NCBI GenBank assembly: GCA_902792905.1
Contig: CADBBH010000012.1
Coordinates: 1 to 57,587, forward strand
DNA from: Oscillospiraceae bacterium
Lineage (GTDB): Bacteria; Bacillota; Clostridia; Oscillospirales; Acutalibacteraceae
DNA length: 57,587 nucleotides
Reading direction: 5' to 3'
The notes under the pieces were generated by a model. It was not told where the DNA came from. It worked only from the letters and a program-made list of their open reading frames with translations, and made no database searches. The position numbers were made by a program, and so were the translations under genes. Below, piece by piece: positions 9,326 to 17,332 of the stretch (its first letter is position 1; every line of letters starts with the position of its first letter).

Positions 9326-9330
9326 ATAAT
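9305..9330. promoter_or_regulatory. Probable OhrR operator overlapping the gpx promoter
   Basis: CAATTAAATTG (9307-9317) is a perfect inverted repeat identical to the core of the known B. subtilis OhrR operator (TACAATTAAATTGTA). A second half-site, TACAAT, follows at 9320. It sits between the -35 and -10 boxes, so bound repressor would block RNA polymerase. An ohrR homologue is the third gene of the operon. Confidence 0.8.
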
Positions 9331-9356
9331 GGAAATCAATGAAAGGGGAATCAGAA

Positions 9357-9830
9357 ATGAATATTTACGATTTCACGGTAAAAAGCATAACCGGCGAAGA
9401 GGTCCCGCTGAAGAATTATGAGGGCAAGGTGCTTCTGGTAGTAAATACCGCCACGGGCTGCGGCTTTACTCCGCAGTATGACGGCCTTGAAGATTTATAT
9501 GAAAAGTATCGCGACAGGGGATTTGAAATTCTCGATTTTCCCTGCAATCAGTTTGCAAATCAGGCTCCCGGAACCGAGGGCGAAATCGCGAGTTTCTGTT
9601 CGGTTAAATTCGGCGTAACCTTCCCGCAGTTTGCGAAAATCAAGGTTAACGGAGAAGGAGAGGAACCTCTTTATACCTGGCTTAAATCTCAGAAGAGCGG
9701 GGTGCTCGGCAGTAAAATCAAATGGAATTTCACAAAATTCCTGATTGACAGAAACGGCAATGTTGTTGAAAGATTCGCTCCTACCGTTACTCCCGCAAAA
9801 ATAGACAGCGAAGTAGCCAAGCTTCTTTGA
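9357..9830 (+). CDS. Glutathione peroxidase-family thiol peroxidase
   Basis: Reduces hydrogen peroxide or organic hydroperoxides in the cytoplasm, in bacteria usually with thioredoxin rather than glutathione. The 157 residues match the family. The catalytic residue is Cys35 (TATGCGFTPQY), a cysteine and not selenocysteine; Gln69, Trp123 and Asn124 (KWNFTKF) complete the tetrad. The start at 9357 follows GAAAGGGGAA. It is the first gene of an apparent operon with a TSCPD protein (14-bp gap), OhrR and a CDF exporter, behind a promoter carrying an OhrR-type operator. Induction by organic peroxides is therefore predicted. Confidence 0.93.
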   Translation: MNIYDFTVKSITGEEVPLKNYEGKVLLVVNTATGCGFTPQYDGLEDLYEKYRDRGFEILDFPCNQFANQAPGTEGEIASFCSVKFGVTFPQFAKIKVNGEGEEPLYTWLKSQKSGVLGSKIKWNFTKFLIDRNGNVVERFAPTVTPAKIDSEVAKLL

Positions 9831-9844
9831 TGCGGAGGTATAAT

Positions 9845-10099
9845 ATGGAATATACATATAAAACCGAAATGGTATGCGCTCAGTTTATTCATTTCAATCT
9901 TGACGGTGACGTAGTTACAAACATTTCTTTTGAAGGCGGATGCAACGGTAACCTTAAAGCTATTTCAAAGCTTCTTGAAGGTCAGACCGTCAGCTATATT
10001 GAAGAAAAGCTTCTCGGTAATACCTGCGGCAGAAGGCCGACATCCTGTGCCGACCAGCTGGCCAGAGCAGTCAGAGAGGCCTATAATTCACAGAATTAA
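9845..10099 (+). CDS. TSCPD-domain protein (TIGR03905 type)
   Basis: An 84-residue protein of the small TSCPD family, whose domain also occurs at the C-terminus of some ribonucleotide reductases. Visible signatures are FEGGCNGNLKAISKLLEG and the C-terminal cysteine motif CGRRPTSCADQLARAV, where the family usually has TSCPDQ; here Ala replaces Pro. Conserved cysteines suggest metal or redox chemistry, but the function is unknown. ATG 9845 follows TGCGGAGG, 14 bp after the peroxidase stop, so it is part of the peroxide operon. Confidence 0.85.
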   Translation: MEYTYKTEMVCAQFIHFNLDGDVVTNISFEGGCNGNLKAISKLLEGQTVSYIEEKLLGNTCGRRPTSCADQLARAVREAYNSQN

Positions 10100-10110
10100 C
10101 GGTGATAGTA

Positions 10111-10545
10111 ATGGAAAAGTATGACGTGCTGAAGCTTGATAATCAGCTCTGCTTTCCGCTTTATGCGGCCGGCAAGGAAATAGTTAAAAAATATGTTCCA
10201 GTGCTCGATAAGCTCGGGCTGACTTATACTCAGTATCTTGCTATGATGGTGCTTTGGGACGGGGACGGTATTTCGGTAAAAGAACTCGGCAGTAAGCTTT
10301 TTCTCGATTCGGGTACTCTGACTCCGCTCCTGAAGAGTATGGAGAAAAAAGGTTTTGTTATTCGGCGGAGGAATGAAGCCGATGAACGCGTAGTATCGAT
10401 ATTTCTGACCGATGAGGGCAGGAATCTTCGTGAAAAAGCACTGCATGTGCCGGAGACGGTCGGTAAATGCGCAAAGCTTACTCCTGATGAAGCGAAGCAG
10501 CTCTATGCTCTTCTTTATAAACTTCTCAATAATCTTTCCGAATAA
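10111..10545 (+). CDS. ohrR: OhrR-type MarR-family peroxide-sensing repressor
   Basis: Dimeric winged-helix repressor that leaves DNA when its reactive cysteine is oxidised by organic hydroperoxides. The 144 residues contain Cys14 in LDNQLCFPLYAA, the same place and context as the sensing Cys15 of B. subtilis OhrR. A MarR helix-turn-helix (about 60-85, LGSKLFLDSGTLTPLLKSME) and the wing with a basic RRRNEADERVV follow. There is no second cysteine typical of 2-Cys OhrR proteins, except Cys113 near the C-terminus. ATG 10111 is preferred over GTG 10102 because it matches the family N-terminus. An OhrR-type palindrome sits in the operon promoter, so autoregulation is predicted. Confidence 0.9.
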   Translation: MEKYDVLKLDNQLCFPLYAAGKEIVKKYVPVLDKLGLTYTQYLAMMVLWDGDGISVKELGSKLFLDSGTLTPLLKSMEKKGFVIRRRNEADERVVSIFLTDEGRNLREKALHVPETVGKCAKLTPDEAKQLYALLYKLLNNLSE

Positions 10546-10557
10546 GAGGTGTATTCA

Positions 10558-11718
10558 ATGTCAGACAATTCAATCGGTAATCCTTCCGGTTCGGAACTTC
10601 TCAAACGGGAAGAGAACAGACAGTCGATAATAGTAAAGACCAGCGTAATCGGAATAATCACAAATATTTTTCTGGCTGCTTTTAAGGCGGGCGTCGGTAT
10701 TATCTCTAAGTCAATCGCTGTCACTCTTGACGCTGTCAATAACCTTACAGATGCGATTTCCAGTATAATCACAATTGCCGGCGCTAAGCTTTCCGGTAAG
10801 CGCCCGGATAAAAAGCATCCGCTCGGTCACGGAAGGGCAGAGTATCTGAGCTCTATGATAATCGCGGCGATTATCCTTTATGCGGGTATTACTGCATTCA
10901 CGGAATCGGTGAAAAAGATTATTTCGCCCGAGAAGCCCGAATATACAGCTGTTTCGCTGATTATCATTGCGGTCGCCGTGCCTGTCAAGATAATTCTCGG
11001 CTCATTCTTCAAAAAACGCGGTAAGGCCGTCAATTCCGGTTCGCTCATCGCTTCGGGTTCCGACGCCTTGTTTGACGCGGTGATTTCTGCTTCCGTGCTC
11101 GTTTCCGCTCTTGTATATATGGCTTTTAAAATATCAACAGAGGCGTATGTCGGCGCGGTTATTTCAATATTTATCATAAAAGCCGGCATTGAGATAATGA
11201 TTGAGACGGTCAATGATATTCTCGGCAGACGGAGTGACCCGGATCTTACAAAAAAGATAAAATCCATTATTTCCTCTCATGACGGTGTTCGCGGCGCATA
11301 TGACCTGATTATAAATAATTACGGGCCCGAAAAGAATTACGCGAGCGTTCACATTGAGGTCCCCGATACTATGACCGCCAATGAAATAGATCTTATCGCG
11401 CGCCACCTTTCCGAGGATGTTTATGTCGAAACGGGAATCATCTTAACAGCTATCGGTATTTATTCATATAATACCGGATGTGACGAATCGGCGAAAATGA
11501 GAGACAGGGTCACAGAAGCAGTGCTTTCCCATGACTGGGCAATTCAGGTTCACGGCTTCTACGTGGATATGGATAAAAAGGATATGCGCTTTGACGTTGT
11601 TCTCAGTTTTGCAATTGATCCGAAGGAAGCGCTTAAAATTATCTATTCCGAAATTGAATCCATATGCCCCGGATACCGTATAACCATCGCGCCTGATGTT
11701 GATTTATCGGATATATAA
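10558..11718 (+). CDS. Cation diffusion facilitator (CDF) metal exporter, Mn-like site
   Basis: Membrane antiporter that exports a divalent metal in exchange for protons. The 386 residues show about six transmembrane helices and a C-terminal cytoplasmic metal-binding domain. The transport-site motifs are Asn61-xxx-Asp65 in helix 2 (NNLTD) and Asp169-xxx-Asp173 in helix 5 (DALFD), plus HPLGHGRAEY in the first loop. Histidine in these positions is typical of zinc transporters; the N/DxxxD plus DxxxD combination is associated with manganese (and some iron) CDFs, so Mn2+ is the best guess. The protein is longer than the usual 290-310, with an extended C-terminal domain. It starts 12 bp after ohrR (AAGAGGTG) and probably shares the operon. 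Confidence 0.88.
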   Translation: MSDNSIGNPSGSELLKREENRQSIIVKTSVIGIITNIFLAAFKAGVGIISKSIAVTLDAVNNLTDAISSIITIAGAKLSGKRPDKKHPLGHGRAEYLSSMIIAAIILYAGITAFTESVKKIISPEKPEYTAVSLIIIAVAVPVKIILGSFFKKRGKAVNSGSLIASGSDALFDAVISASVLVSALVYMAFKISTEAYVGAVISIFIIKAGIEIMIETVNDILGRRSDPDLTKKIKSIISSHDGVRGAYDLIINNYGPEKNYASVHIEVPDTMTANEIDLIARHLSEDVYVETGIILTAIGIYSYNTGCDESAKMRDRVTEAVLSHDWAIQVHGFYVDMDKKDMRFDVVLSFAIDPKEALKIIYSEIESICPGYRITIAPDVDLSDI

Positions 11719-11726
11719 AGCAAAGA

Positions 11727-11756
11727 ACAGCCCGCAGGATATCCTGCGGGCTTTCT
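11727..11756. terminator. Terminator after the CDF gene, possibly bidirectional
   Basis: Self-complementary AGCCCGCAGGAT/ATCCTGCGGGCT (11729-11752) followed by TTTCTC. It also lies just beyond the stop of the convergent gene at 11779. Confidence 0.8.
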
Positions 11757-11778
11757 CATATATGTTTTGATATGCCTT

Positions 11779-13974
11779 CTAGATTTCTTCTTTCGGCAGC
11801 GAACCGAAGAGCGAACGGAACCAGGCGATTATTCTGGCAAAGAAACCTGAATTAACATTAACCTGTATTGTTCTCTGAAGCAGATTGTTGTTCAAATCAG
11901 TCTGTACCGTTTTATTTGCATCTATTATTTTCACCGTGAAGGTGCGGTTGCTTCTCATTTCGCCGACGTGATAAGAGACTCTTGAATTTGTGCCTGTGGC
12001 AAGTTCGGTGCCGCCGTCATAGATTGCAAGGCAGTATCCGGCGGGGACATTATCGGCAGTTGCCGTTACCGTAACATCCGAGCGGTAGCTGATGTTTGCC
12101 GAAGAGCGGACATTGATTCTTGCCGCATAGGTCGGATTCGTGATTTTTGTTCCTTCTTTGATTCTTGTATCCGTTGCGGAGCATCTGTCGCATTTTGCTG
12201 TTTCGGTGCCGTCTCTTTCGGGTGTTGCATCACCGTTATATTTATAATTTGTGAAACTGTGACCGAGCGGATTCTTATACGAATCGGTGTACGAATCTCC
12301 GCAGTGGCAGGCGTGAGTGGTATATCCGCTCGCTGTGCATGTCGGCGGCGTTACTGATATCGAATATGAGTGACCTGAGGGCGGCGTAATGATTGTTTCG
12401 GAGTTCAGGATATTACGGCATACAGTACAGCGCACTACATTGTCATAGTGACCGCCTTCAGTGCAGGTTGAAGGAACAACATTTTCTTTTGCCGATGCGC
12501 CCGGAATATGGCTGCCGTATCCGCTTGAGTGGGTTACTGCATGACAGCCCTTACATATTTCGGTTTTATAAACCGGAGTTCTGCAGTTGCCTTCGGTTTG
12601 CCTCAGTGTTTCTTTCTGTGAGTGGTTACAATACACGAAAGACTCCGTATGTTCGGAAACCGTTGCCGAATCAAATGTGGTCGCGTTATTTGAAGTGACA
12701 TATATTTTTCCGTCAATCTGTCTGAGACCGATCAGACGATAGTTGTTTTCGGGGAACAGCGCCGAAGAAGGAGTATAAATCAGCTTTTCTTCATTTGTCA
12801 AAACATTGTAGGAGCGGACTTGTCTTGCGCATGTATAAATGATTTCATTTCCGATATTTATAATTTTCGGGGCCGTGTCATAGTTCGTCCACGAGTATGA
12901 GGAGGTATTGACGCTCATATATCTGTCAATCAGGAAGAATTCCGACTCGTTGCCGCTCATATCTCTTTTATAAACTGCGTATTTGGAGCTGTTTGATGAT
13001 GACTCTTTCAGATAATAAAAACTACCGTTGATATAAAGAACCTGAGCCTTTGAATCTGCGGAAAAATAATCTTCATAAACAGTTGAAGTCGCATCGTCGC
13101 TGAAATCCGTAGCTCCTTTATGGGTTCCCGAAAAAGCGGAAAAAGACAACATGAAGTTTTCATGCTTGACTCTTCCGGGAACATCCCACACCGGGTCATC
13201 CCAGGTTGTGTCCGAGTAATACGCCTCGGAATTGATTATAACCCTTGTGAAAGCGTGCTGTATCTGTTCTGAGCTTATAAGATAGTTTTCTATTCCGAGC
13301 TCGTCGAGAAGCCACATATAAGCCAGAGCATATCCGTTGCATACTGCGGTTCTTTTAACCAAAGCTCCGTAAGCATCGTAGCTTTCATCGGGTATTGTAT
13401 CGCTCAGATAATTTGCATAGTCGTATTCGCAGTATGAAACAAGACGATCGTGAAGCAGGAGACATTTATCAACATCGGTAAGAGCATTGTTTCCTTTGAT
13501 TTCATAAAGCAGCTGCTCGACGGCATCCTCGCACTCGGCATATTTTGCCTTGTTTTCTGCGGGATTTCCCGAAAAATAGAGTTTTGAAAGCGTACTGCCG
13601 ATCGACGAATAATAATAACTTTTATGACTTACGGCAAAAAGCTCGGGAGAGCTGAAAACATGGTTGCTGATATATTCAATGTTTGCATCGGTATAAGGGA
13701 TATTGCAGGATGATATATCAACTGTTATATCAGCGTTTTCCGATTGTACCGTATCATTATAAACCGCGTTGAAAACCAGATTGAAAGCCCTGTCCCAATC
13801 TGCATTTGTATCCATGCCTTCCGGCTCCGGAACGGAAAGATACTCGCCTTCTTCGGGAGGAGTGCATTTGTGTATTATTTCTTCGGAAGCCGCATAAGCC
13901 CCCGAGCCGGGCAAGAGAACTGCCACGGCAAGCAAGATGCATACAATTGATTTTGTTATTTTTCCGTATTTCAT
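11779..13974 (-). CDS. Secreted transglutaminase-like protein with Cys-rich repeats
   Basis: An exported 731-residue protein. The signal peptide ends near residue 28 (GSGAYA). A transglutaminase-like cysteine protease fold is centred on Cys212 (RTAVCNGYALAY), His240 (IQHAFTRV) and Asp255 (SDTTWDD), so the triad is present. After a beta-rich middle come three or so short repeats each with CxxC (for example RCTVCRN, HACHCGD and KCDRCSA), separated by GHSY/GHSF turns, as in clostridial surface proteins, then an Ig-like segment and a C-terminal Phe/Trp-rich tail. The stop is TAG. The start overlaps the dus stop (ATGA), with GGGAGGG upstream. Peptidase or cross-linking activity is inferred from the fold. 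Confidence 0.8.
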   Translation of the reverse strand: MKYGKITKSIVCILLAVAVLLPGSGAYAASEEIIHKCTPPEEGEYLSVPEPEGMDTNADWDRAFNLVFNAVYNDTVQSENADITVDISSCNIPYTDANIEYISNHVFSSPELFAVSHKSYYYSSIGSTLSKLYFSGNPAENKAKYAECEDAVEQLLYEIKGNNALTDVDKCLLLHDRLVSYCEYDYANYLSDTIPDESYDAYGALVKRTAVCNGYALAYMWLLDELGIENYLISSEQIQHAFTRVIINSEAYYSDTTWDDPVWDVPGRVKHENFMLSFSAFSGTHKGATDFSDDATSTVYEDYFSADSKAQVLYINGSFYYLKESSSNSSKYAVYKRDMSGNESEFFLIDRYMSVNTSSYSWTNYDTAPKIINIGNEIIYTCARQVRSYNVLTNEEKLIYTPSSALFPENNYRLIGLRQIDGKIYVTSNNATTFDSATVSEHTESFVYCNHSQKETLRQTEGNCRTPVYKTEICKGCHAVTHSSGYGSHIPGASAKENVVPSTCTEGGHYDNVVRCTVCRNILNSETIITPPSGHSYSISVTPPTCTASGYTTHACHCGDSYTDSYKNPLGHSFTNYKYNGDATPERDGTETAKCDRCSATDTRIKEGTKITNPTYAARINVRSSANISYRSDVTVTATADNVPAGYCLAIYDGGTELATGTNSRVSYHVGEMRSNRTFTVKIIDANKTVQTDLNNNLLQRTIQVNVNSGFFARIIAWFRSLFGSLPKEEI

Positions 13975-14960
13975 TCAATACCCTCCCGATAATATTCCTC
14001 AGCAGATTCAATAACTCTTTCTGCAAGTCTTTTAAGCTGATCCATTGTTTCCAGTTCTCCGATTTCCCTTCGGAATGATGCGGCGCCGCGCATACCTTTT
14101 ATATACCACCCGGCGTGTTTTCGCGCCTCTCTCATACCGACATAGTCTCCCTTGTATTCGCAGAGCAGGGAGATGTGCTTTATCATAACCGCCATTCTTT
14201 CTTCAACGCACGGTTCCGGAGCAGATTCTCCGGTCCTGAAATAATTATTGATGTGCGCAAATACCCAGGGTGCTCCCAACGCTCCTCTGCCGATCATAAG
14301 ATGATCGCAACCTGTTTCCTTCAGCATAAACTCCGCGCTCCGGATATCAGTCACATCGCCGTTTCCGATAACCGGTATGGATATTGCTTCTTTGACTTTG
14401 CGGATTATCCCGTAATTCACGGGAGGGGCATACATCTGCTTCCTTGTTCTGCCGTGAACCGTAATTGCACTTGCTCCGGCTTGCTCAAGTTTCTTTGCCA
14501 GCTCAACGGCGTTTATGCTGTCATCATCCCAACCCGAGCGGATTTTACATGTGACCGGTATATCTACTGCATTCACGCAGGCGTCAGCGATTTCAGAGGC
14601 AAGATCGGGATTTTTCATAAGTGCCGCGCCTCCGCCGTGCCCGGCGACCTTCGGAGCGGGACAGCCCATATTTATATCCACCGCAATGCATCCTGTCTGC
14701 TCGACCATTTTTGCCGCCTCGGCCATCGTCTGAGGCTCACAGCCGAAAATCTGTACGCTTGCAGGCATTTCCTTCTCTCCGATTGTCATCAGAAATCCGG
14801 ACTTCCTGTCGCCCATAGTGAGCCCTTTTGCGCTTATCATCTCGCTTGTAACATAAGAAGCGCCGTATTCTATGCAGATTTCCCTGAATGCTCTGTCCGT
14901 AACTCCAGCCATAGGAGCGAGTGCGGCAGAGCCGTTTAATTCATAATTACCGAGTTTCAT
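13971..14960 (-). CDS. dusB: tRNA-dihydrouridine synthase (DusB family)
   Basis: FMN enzyme that reduces uridine to dihydrouridine in tRNA using NADPH. The 329 residues carry LAPMAGVTDRAFR at the N-terminus, the catalytic cysteine in NMGCPAPKVAGHGGGAALM, the RNA and FMN-binding HGRTRKQMY, and GNGDV with GRGALGAPW for phosphate binding. The ribosome binding site before 14960 is CGGTGAG. It overlaps the downstream secreted transglutaminase-like gene by 4 nt, an unexpected partner. Confidence 0.95.
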   Translation of the reverse strand: MKLGNYELNGSAALAPMAGVTDRAFREICIEYGASYVTSEMISAKGLTMGDRKSGFLMTIGEKEMPASVQIFGCEPQTMAEAAKMVEQTGCIAVDINMGCPAPKVAGHGGGAALMKNPDLASEIADACVNAVDIPVTCKIRSGWDDDSINAVELAKKLEQAGASAITVHGRTRKQMYAPPVNYGIIRKVKEAISIPVIGNGDVTDIRSAEFMLKETGCDHLMIGRGALGAPWVFAHINNYFRTGESAPEPCVEERMAVMIKHISLLCEYKGDYVGMREARKHAGWYIKGMRGAASFRREIGELETMDQLKRLAERVIESAEEYYREGIE

Positions 14961-15269
14961 ATTCTCACCGATTTGATTATAACATTATATAAATAATTCT
15001 TCAATAAAAATATGATTTTAAGCTAAAATTAAGGTTTGAGGTTTATTCTTTAAACGAAGCAGAAATGCTTCATAACCTTCATTTTATCTTCCCGAACAGA
15101 CAGACCGCCTTCCGCAGGGCGGTCTGTCGCCTTATTGGACTTAGAGTCTGATTATTACAAATTATTACAAAAATTGTAATTTTCCTCTTGATTTATTATT
15201 AATATAATGGTAATATAATCAAGTAAAAAGGAAAGTATGTTTATTATATAAACGGGAGGAATTTTGAAA
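14961..15269. other. Intergenic region with an orphan GC-rich hairpin
   Basis: About 309 bp between divergent genes. It holds a small hairpin (GAAGCAGAAATGCTTC near 15055), a strong hairpin (CAGACCGCC at 15101-15109 with GGCGGTCTG ending near 15126) without a T-tract and without an upstream gene to terminate, and an AT-rich stretch with two TATAAT-like boxes near 15193-15208 that probably drives the gene at 15270. It is possibly a small RNA or leader; no known family was recognised. Confidence 0.4.
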
Positions 15270-15971
15270 ATGACTAAAAGAATTCTTGCTTTTATTCTTG
15301 CAGTAATTATGCTTGCTGCAATTCCAATGACTTCATACGCTGCTAAGGCTGCCAAAGAAGAGACCGCCGCAACTGCAGAGGAAGAGACTACCGCTGCTCC
15401 TGCCGAGCCTAAAGAGAATCCCCGCGACACTGTCGCGAAGATGTGGGTATTTGTTACCTTCGCAAACCCGAAGGTTCCCCATTGCTGGATTTATATCAAG
15501 AACCTGACCGATAAGCCCCTTAAGGTCTGTGATGATTATTATATCAAACCTTACGGCGATTTTTCAATGGGCGCCTTTAAAGAGAGAGGCACCGACGGCG
15601 CAGGTATCTTCTTCAATCTTGAAAGACACTGGATCAAGCCCGAGACCTACGGCAGAGCATACTGCATGAGCACCAATGTTTCACGCAGAGAGATGGGCAA
15701 GATTTCTGATGCTCTCAAGCGCCACAATTACTGGAACTGGGGTTTCAACTGCTGCTGGTTTGCTACCAGTATGTGGAACCTCTGCTCTCCCCGCAAGCTC
15801 GCATATCTCTTCTCCCCCTATATCATGGTAGGCCAGATGCTTATCTGGGGCGCAAAGAGACCCGACTTCGTCATTCCCAAGATGACAAATGCGGCATACT
15901 GCTATAAGTACAGCCCGGATGGAATCAAGCAGTGCTGCTACAGAGCTACTATCTCCAATACCGGCGTTTAA
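15270..15971 (+). CDS. Secreted protein with a His...Asn-Cys papain-like pattern
   Basis: A 233-residue exported protein. The signal peptide is cleaved near residue 24 (MTSYA), followed by an Ala/Glu/Thr-rich linker to about residue 50. The core contains His71 (HCWIYIKN), GIFFNLE, and Asn160-Cys161-Cys162 in NCCWFATSMWN. This order resembles small secreted families of gut Firmicutes with a histidine on an early strand and an NC..FA helix, as in permuted NlpC/P60-like folds. Catalysis is not proven. ATG 15270 is preferred over TTG 15264 because GGGAGGA lies 9 nt before it. It is monocistronic, with a terminator downstream. Confidence 0.7.
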   Translation: MTKRILAFILAVIMLAAIPMTSYAAKAAKEETAATAEEETTAAPAEPKENPRDTVAKMWVFVTFANPKVPHCWIYIKNLTDKPLKVCDDYYIKPYGDFSMGAFKERGTDGAGIFFNLERHWIKPETYGRAYCMSTNVSRREMGKISDALKRHNYWNWGFNCCWFATSMWNLCSPRKLAYLFSPYIMVGQMLIWGAKRPDFVIPKMTNAAYCYKYSPDGIKQCCYRATISNTGV

Positions 15972-15989
15972 TAGAAACACGCAATAATT

Positions 15990-16022
15990 ATGGCCCGCTG
16001 TTTATCGGCGGGCTGTTTTTTA
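15990..16022 (+). terminator. Terminator after the secreted Cys/His protein gene
   Basis: GCCCGCTG (15993-16000) pairs with CGGCGGGC (16006-16013, one G-U pair), followed by TGTTTTTTA. Confidence 0.85.
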
Positions 16023-16070
16023 TGTAAATCAAGGCAGAATAAACAAAACCCGCTTCTGTTTGAATACATC

Positions 16071-16099
16071 TTGATTATAATTCATTATTATTGTATAAT
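16071..16099 (+). promoter_or_regulatory. Promoter of the flavoprotein gene pair
   Basis: TTGATT (16071-16076), a 17-bp spacer and TATAAT (16094-16099). Confidence 0.7.
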
Positions 16100-16114
16100 T
16101 TCATCGGTGATATT

Positions 16115-17332
16115 ATGAAAGAATATAATCTCGGTATAATCGGCGCGGGCGCATCGGGATTTGCGGCTGCAATTCAGGCGAACCGCCTTCATTCCGGTAT
16201 GAAGATTGCACTCTTTGAACATCTGCCGAGAGCAGGGAAAAAGATTCTCGCAACCGGCAACGGCAGATGCAATCTGACCAATCTCAACGCTCTCTCGCAC
16301 GATTACAGAAACAAAGAATTTGCCTTCGCGGCATTGAATAAATACTCTCCCGAGAAGGTTATTGAGTTTTTCTCATCTCTCGGGCTTATGACGTTCTCGG
16401 ATACCGAAGGGCGTGTTTATCCGCGCAGCAACGCGGCTGCCTCAGTGCTTGATGCACTTAGATTCGGTGTGGATATACAAAAAACAGATTTGATTACCGA
16501 AACAGAGATTTCAAGAATTGAAAAGCAAAGTGAGTGCTTTGTCATTAATCAAGAGTATAAATGCAGAAAAATCATTCTTGCGGGCGGCGGCAAATCATCG
16601 CCATCACAGGGCAGTGACGGCAGCGTATTGAAACTCGCCAAAGCGCTCGGCCATAAGCTGACACCGGCCGTTCCCGCGCTTGTTCCGCTTAATTCCGAGC
16701 CCGACAAAGTCAAACCTCTCAAGGGATTGAGGGCATCGGGCGTCGAACTGACTCTTGAAGGCGAATACAGCGAATACAAATCGTCCGGTGAGATTCTTTT
16801 TACCGATACCGGCGTATCCGGTATAGCGGCTATGGAACTCGCTTCCTCTGCGGAAAGAGAACTGCGCAACGCATTCGATCCGGTCCTGCATATAGATTTC
16901 CTGCCCGAAATCGATAATCTTTCAGGCATTCTTGAAGATATAATAAATGCAAAAGAAGGTCAGCCGCTTGAGAATCTGTTGACCGGAATTCTGCCGAAGC
17001 AAATTGGATTGGAAATTTTGAAACGCGCAGAGATATTCGAGGGAAACGCGATTATCTTTTCTGATAAATTCAGTGATAATATGATTGAACTTCTCGCTTC
17101 AGTAATTCACGATTTTGCTTTAAGAATTACCGGAACCCGCGGATTTGCAAACGCTCAGGTTACAAGCGGGGGAGTAAATATAAATGAAATCAATCCGCTC
17201 ACAATGCAGTCCAAACTGATTCCGGGCTTATATTTCAGCGGTGAAATTATCGATGTTGACGGCGGATGTGGCGGTTTCAATCTTCACTGGGCTTTTGCTT
17301 CAGGCCTTCTCGCAGGTGAACTCAATGATTAG
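16115..17332 (+). CDS. HI0933/YhiN-family flavoprotein (BaiN/RdsA-like)
   Basis: A 405-residue FAD protein. The N-terminal dinucleotide-binding motif GIIGAGASGFAAA is followed by the family signature GKKILATGNGRCNLTN, a central insert domain, and the C-terminal FAD-binding segment SGEIIDVDGGCGGFNLHWAFASG. The family includes BaiN, reported in bile-acid metabolism, and E. coli YhiN, recently described as a 23S rRNA dihydrouridine synthase. A housekeeping rRNA role is more likely than bile-acid chemistry because no other bai genes are present. The start is ATG 16115. The gene overlaps the next flavoprotein by 8 nt and ends in TAG. Confidence 0.88.
   Translation: MKEYNLGIIGAGASGFAAAIQANRLHSGMKIALFEHLPRAGKKILATGNGRCNLTNLNALSHDYRNKEFAFAALNKYSPEKVIEFFSSLGLMTFSDTEGRVYPRSNAAASVLDALRFGVDIQKTDLITETEISRIEKQSECFVINQEYKCRKIILAGGGKSSPSQGSDGSVLKLAKALGHKLTPAVPALVPLNSEPDKVKPLKGLRASGVELTLEGEYSEYKSSGEILFTDTGVSGIAAMELASSAERELRNAFDPVLHIDFLPEIDNLSGILEDIINAKEGQPLENLLTGILPKQIGLEILKRAEIFEGNAIIFSDKFSDNMIELLASVIHDFALRITGTRGFANAQVTSGGVNINEINPLTMQSKLIPGLYFSGEIIDVDGGCGGFNLHWAFASGLLAGELND

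Noticed and set aside
9357-9830. Selenocysteine glutathione peroxidase
   Set aside because: The catalytic codon is a normal cysteine codon (Cys35); no in-frame TGA or SECIS-like element is present.
16115-17332. BaiN bile-acid enzyme
   Set aside because: It shares the family, but no other bile-acid genes are present and the family is broad, so I kept the neutral family name.
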